A DNA stretch of 64,000 nt from Branchiostoma belcheri. Taxonomy: Eukaryota > Chordata > Leptocardii > Amphioxiformes > Branchiostomatidae. Shown piece after piece: positions 61,610-64,000 of this stretch (position 1 is the stretch's first letter; every line of letters starts with the position of its first letter). The notes under the pieces are model-generated. The model had not been told where the DNA came from. It saw only the letters and a list, made by a program, of their open reading frames with translations, and searched no databases. The position numbers and the translations under genes were made by a program. Location of the stretch: the NCBI RefSeq assembly GCF_001625305.1, contig NW_017804109.1:1361431-1425430 (forward strand), in the 5' to 3' direction.

Positions 61610-62300
61610 GAGGGATTCGGAACTAGGACAAACTTTACCGACACTTCAAAACGTCTCCAATGAGAAGCTGATAGTTCAAACAGTCTAGCCTCCTTTGCAG
61701 GTGGAAGTTTTGATACTGCGTTTTGTAGAATTTTTAACGCGTTCTTTTGCCGGCCATCCTACAACCAGCGGCCCAGAACTACAAACCTTCTCTGGGCGGG
61801 ACTCGGAACTAGGACAAACTTTACCGACACTTTGAAACGTCTCCAAGGAGAAGATGATACAAATGTAGTTCAAACAAGCAACGATCAGGTATACTGTTAG
61901 TAGTCCTCACTAGGGACCAGTAAAGGCTAAAGGCACCTTTCCTGTACGTGTGTGTGTTTGTGTGCCACTGTAGCCTCTACCTCTATCTTCGGGAGGCGGA
62001 TGAAAAGAGTAGAACTTGGCCAAATAGATAGAGAGATAACCACAACACGCTGGGGGAGTTGGTCCGCTGGAGAGTACAGTTTGCCGCACCCCGAAGGACC
62101 AACTCCCCCAGCATCTCTCTATTTGGCCGATTTGTACTCTTTCTAGTCGCCTTCCGAAGCCTGGAAGAGGCTAGGCAGGATTCAGAACTAGGACAAACTT
62201 TACCGACACTTCAAAACGTCTCCAAGGGGAAGCTGATAGTTCAAACAAGCAACGATCAGTTTAACAGGTCCTCACTAGGGACCAGTAAAAGCACCTTGGT
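61610..62300 (+). repeat. Three-unit array split by an M1 MITE
   Basis: GGAACTAGGACAAACTTTAC then CGACACTT(C/T)(A/G)AAACGTCTCC occurs at about 61619, 61807 and 62184. AGCAACGATCAG and TCCTCACTAGGGACCAGTAA follow in the last two. M1 at 61971-62173 separates units two and three. Confidence 0.85.
61971..62173. mobile_element. Foldback MITE M1
   Basis: TAGCCTCTACCTCTATCTTC to GAAGCCTGGAAGAGGCTA, with GAGAGTACAGTTTGCCGCAC in the loop side. The flanks GTGCCACTG and GGCAGGATT do not match. Confidence 0.8.
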
Positions 62301-62565
62301 GTAGCTATTGGAGAGGGGAACAGGTTGCTGTCGAAATCGGCGGACTTCACAAATAATCCTGGTGAGTTTATGGATCGGACATTGGGGTTGATTGGAGCTG
62401 CGGAAGTTTTGAAAACACCGAGAGAAGCACCGTAAACATGTTTTAAAAGTTGTAGCATCACCAAAGACCCGCCCAACAAATTAATATACTGTGATCTCTT
62501 TAACACATACGCGGCAAAGTAAAATCTTTTAAAAAGTAAATGGCTTTAGCAAGACTCTGCCGGTC
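62294..62565 (-). CDS. Weak exon candidate, unknown gene
   Basis: The minus-strand frame is open from just after a TAA at about 62550 down to 62261. It gives a protein-like peptide (KRSQYINLLGGSLVMLQLLK, GVFKTSAAPINPNVRSINSP, GLFVKSADFDSNLFPSP). A donor-like CCAAG|GTGCTT lies near 62295. No ATG of good context and no recognised family. The 3' part runs into a tandem unit. Confidence 0.2.
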
Positions 62566-62825
62566 ATACATGACTAAAAATCCTACTTTTGCGGCAGCTA
62601 CTCCTAACAATATTGATCTCCCAAAAAATGTAGATTGAGTTTAATGCGTGACGTTTCCCCCAACGCAATAACAAGCCGATGATTCGAACTCTTAACCTTT
62701 TGTTGCCTGTGTTTGCTAACACTTGACAAGAGTACATACAGTTAACGAGCATTTGCTGTTTCGTATCAATCTGGTTTATCACTAACCTAGCCTCACTGGA
62801 TCGACTAGGATCGCGCGATCGCGAG

Positions 62826-62981
62826 TAATCTCCAAGCAGATCCTAGGGTGGCAAAAGACAGCGTCAAATTCGCTAGGCAGTATCCCTTGGCCAGAGAGGG
62901 TCCAATACGCCACCCAATGGATACTGCCTGGCCAATTTGATCCTAGGGTGTTTTGCCACCCTAGGATCTGCTTGGAGATTA
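62826..62981. mobile_element. MITE M2, well preserved arms
   Basis: TAATCTCCAAGCAGATCCTA then GGGTGGCAAAA at the left, and the exact complement at the right (TTTTGCCACCC, TAGGATCTGCTTGGAGATTA). GCTAGGCAGTATCCC and TGGATACTGCCTGGCC form an inner dyad. Confidence 0.85.
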
Positions 62982-63021
62982 CCTCATGTGGCAATATCTT
63001 CAGCGATATCTTTCTACCTGT

Positions 63022-63240
63022 CTCTGAGGACGGATAAACGAAGCAGACCAGAGAAGACAAATGAGTCATTATCAGACGCCTAGACGTCCAAATGACTTCC
63101 CAAATTGCGCTTTGAAAGGCAGGCGATACGGACGACAAATTGCTCATGATAAGGGAACCATTTAACACATGTACGCAGCGTCTCGTTTTGTTGTTGGATG
63201 AAGCACAAACAGCAACGTTAACAGGTGACCTACATTCCCA
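63022..63240 (-). other. Open frame with donor-like end, status unknown
   Basis: The minus frame begins ATG at 63241-63243 and runs 74 codons to a donor-like GAGACAG|GTAGAAAG at about 63020. Cys/Ser-rich without a motif. Beyond the donor it enters an M2 element, so the longer 153-codon frame is an artefact. Confidence 0.15.
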
Positions 63241-63350
63241 CAATCGCAGTCTCCAAGCAGATGCAGCGAGCAGGCTTATTTTTGGCGTACTTTGTCCGTC
63301 GCTACTCTGGAAGCAGAGGATTTGGTCGGTGGCGAATCATGGGGAGCGGA

Positions 63351-63482
63351 TAGCCTGAGAGAGTAGAAATTGGCCAAATAGACTCGGAGAGAACGTACCC
63401 TCCAGCGGACCAACTACCCTGGCATGTTATGTCTCTGTTTGGCCGATTTCTATTCTTTCCAGCCGCCTCCCAAAGCCTGATG
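63351..63482. mobile_element. M1 copy with short loop
   Basis: TAGCCTGAGAGAGTAGAAAT then TGGCCAAATAGA at the left, GCCGATTTCTATTCTTTCCA and GCCGCCTCCCAAAGCCTGAT at the right. Both ends are eroded. Confidence 0.65.
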
Positions 63483-63806
63483 GACTCCGGTTGGGTCGGG
63501 AGACAGGAGAGAGACTGCAGATGGCGACCTGCCAGTGGTTAATCTAAAGGGCGGGGAACTGAGACGACACCCGGGGTGTTCCGTCTTTCGCCTTTTGGGT
63601 TTTGCGCCTAATTGGTTATTTCTGTAAACATGATAATTTGGTGCAGATTCCACACAATTTTAAGTACTATATACTTTAGTATATATACGTCTTCCTGTCA
63701 GTAACAAAAGAACCGCTTGTTTCGAGATGATACCAAGAAAGTACTAGTAATTGAGTTCCGTCAAGACACAAGAGTGTCAGTCTTTTTTTAGCTTTCGAGC
63801 ATCCAA
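63483..63806. other. Non-coding stretch
   Basis: GTCGGGAGACAGGAGAGAGACTGCAGATGGCGACCTGCC-like segment at 63495-63535 recurs inverted at 63918-63950 (GGCAGGTCGCCACCTGCAGT), a diverged dyad about the M1 copy. Confidence 0.4.
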
Positions 63807-63911
63807 GGTGCGGCAAAATGTACTCTGTAGCGGACCATCTCCCCTGCCATGTTATCTCTCTTGGCCAATTTCTACTCTTTCCAGCCGCCCCCCGAAGCCT
63901 GGTGGAGGCTA
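63807..63911. mobile_element. M1 right-arm fragment
   Basis: GGTGCGGCAAAATGTACTCT, GGACCATCTCCCCTGCC, GCCAATTTCTACTCTTTCCA, CCTGGTGGAGGCTA. Left arm absent. Confidence 0.75.
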
Positions 63912-64000
63912 GGCTACCCCGGCAGGTCGCCACCTGCAGTGTCTCCTGTCTTCGTGACTCCTAGCCTTCAAGAATCACCTGCACGACCTTGGCTATAAAG

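Noticed and set aside
62640..62730. tRNA-like B box (AGTTCGAATCA on the minus strand)
   Set aside because: A box lacks the conserved final G and no cloverleaf can be drawn; left unannotated.
62782..63243. 153-codon minus-strand frame
   Set aside because: Its second half is an M2 MITE. Only the first 74 codons could be real, and they lack support.

Overview
This window looks like non-coding DNA from an invertebrate chordate, most probably an amphioxus (Branchiostoma). The reasons are the moderately AT-rich base composition, the very dense and mutually nested foldback (MITE-like) elements, the many short tandem duplications, and a non-LTR retrotransposon of a type common in marine invertebrates. 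The species call is inference from general familiarity, not from a search. No complete host gene is visible. The track is short ORFs without family signatures, apart from one retrotransposon. The window therefore reads as intronic or intergenic sequence with a few candidate exons, the best being a minus-strand terminal exon at 16.5-16.75 kb followed by a polyadenylation signal.

Layout. 0-4.3 kb: tandem arrays, a hAT-like MITE with an 8-bp target duplication, and a doubtful minus-strand exon. 4.4-5.2 kb: TGATTGACA motifs and two CGTAA elements. 5.2-6.4 kb: repeat-poor sequence with a TATA-type promoter candidate. 6.9-15.5 kb: foldback MITEs, a 50-bp minisatellite and tandem arrays. 16.5-24 kb: two candidate minus-strand exons, a 20-N assembly gap at 18583 and more arrays. 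25.2-33 kb: microsatellite, a MITE nested in a MITE, two exon candidates. 34.2-38.2 kb: a nearly full-length but mutated LINE (APE endonuclease, reverse transcriptase, C2H2 finger). 38.2-39.0 kb: the largest CGTAA element, containing a perfect 38-bp-arm hairpin. 39-57 kb: mixed MITEs, tRNA-derived SINEs, a cluster of four PBX/PREP-type sites at 43.6 kb, and nested tandem repeats at 55 kb. 57-64 kb: further arrays and dense foldback elements.

The most informative structure is in the repeats. (1) Several unrelated-looking foldback families share TAG...CTA ends and 9-bp target duplications, readable at independent loci. This suggests one mobilising transposase class, Mutator-like by target length. 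(2) A second group has GGGCCTGCATG-type ends and carries rows of CGTAA-type motifs spaced about 30-31 bp apart with one conserved 25-bp step. (3) A GGCCACACC-ended family leaves a 3-bp TAA duplication where it is nested in another MITE. (4) Three fragments carry the CUGAUGA/stem II/GAAA half of a hammerhead ribozyme, typical of Penelope-like retroelements.

All coordinates were read by eye. Boundaries of degenerate repeats may be off by tens of bases, and exon calls are hypotheses from splice-site and reading-frame inspection only.
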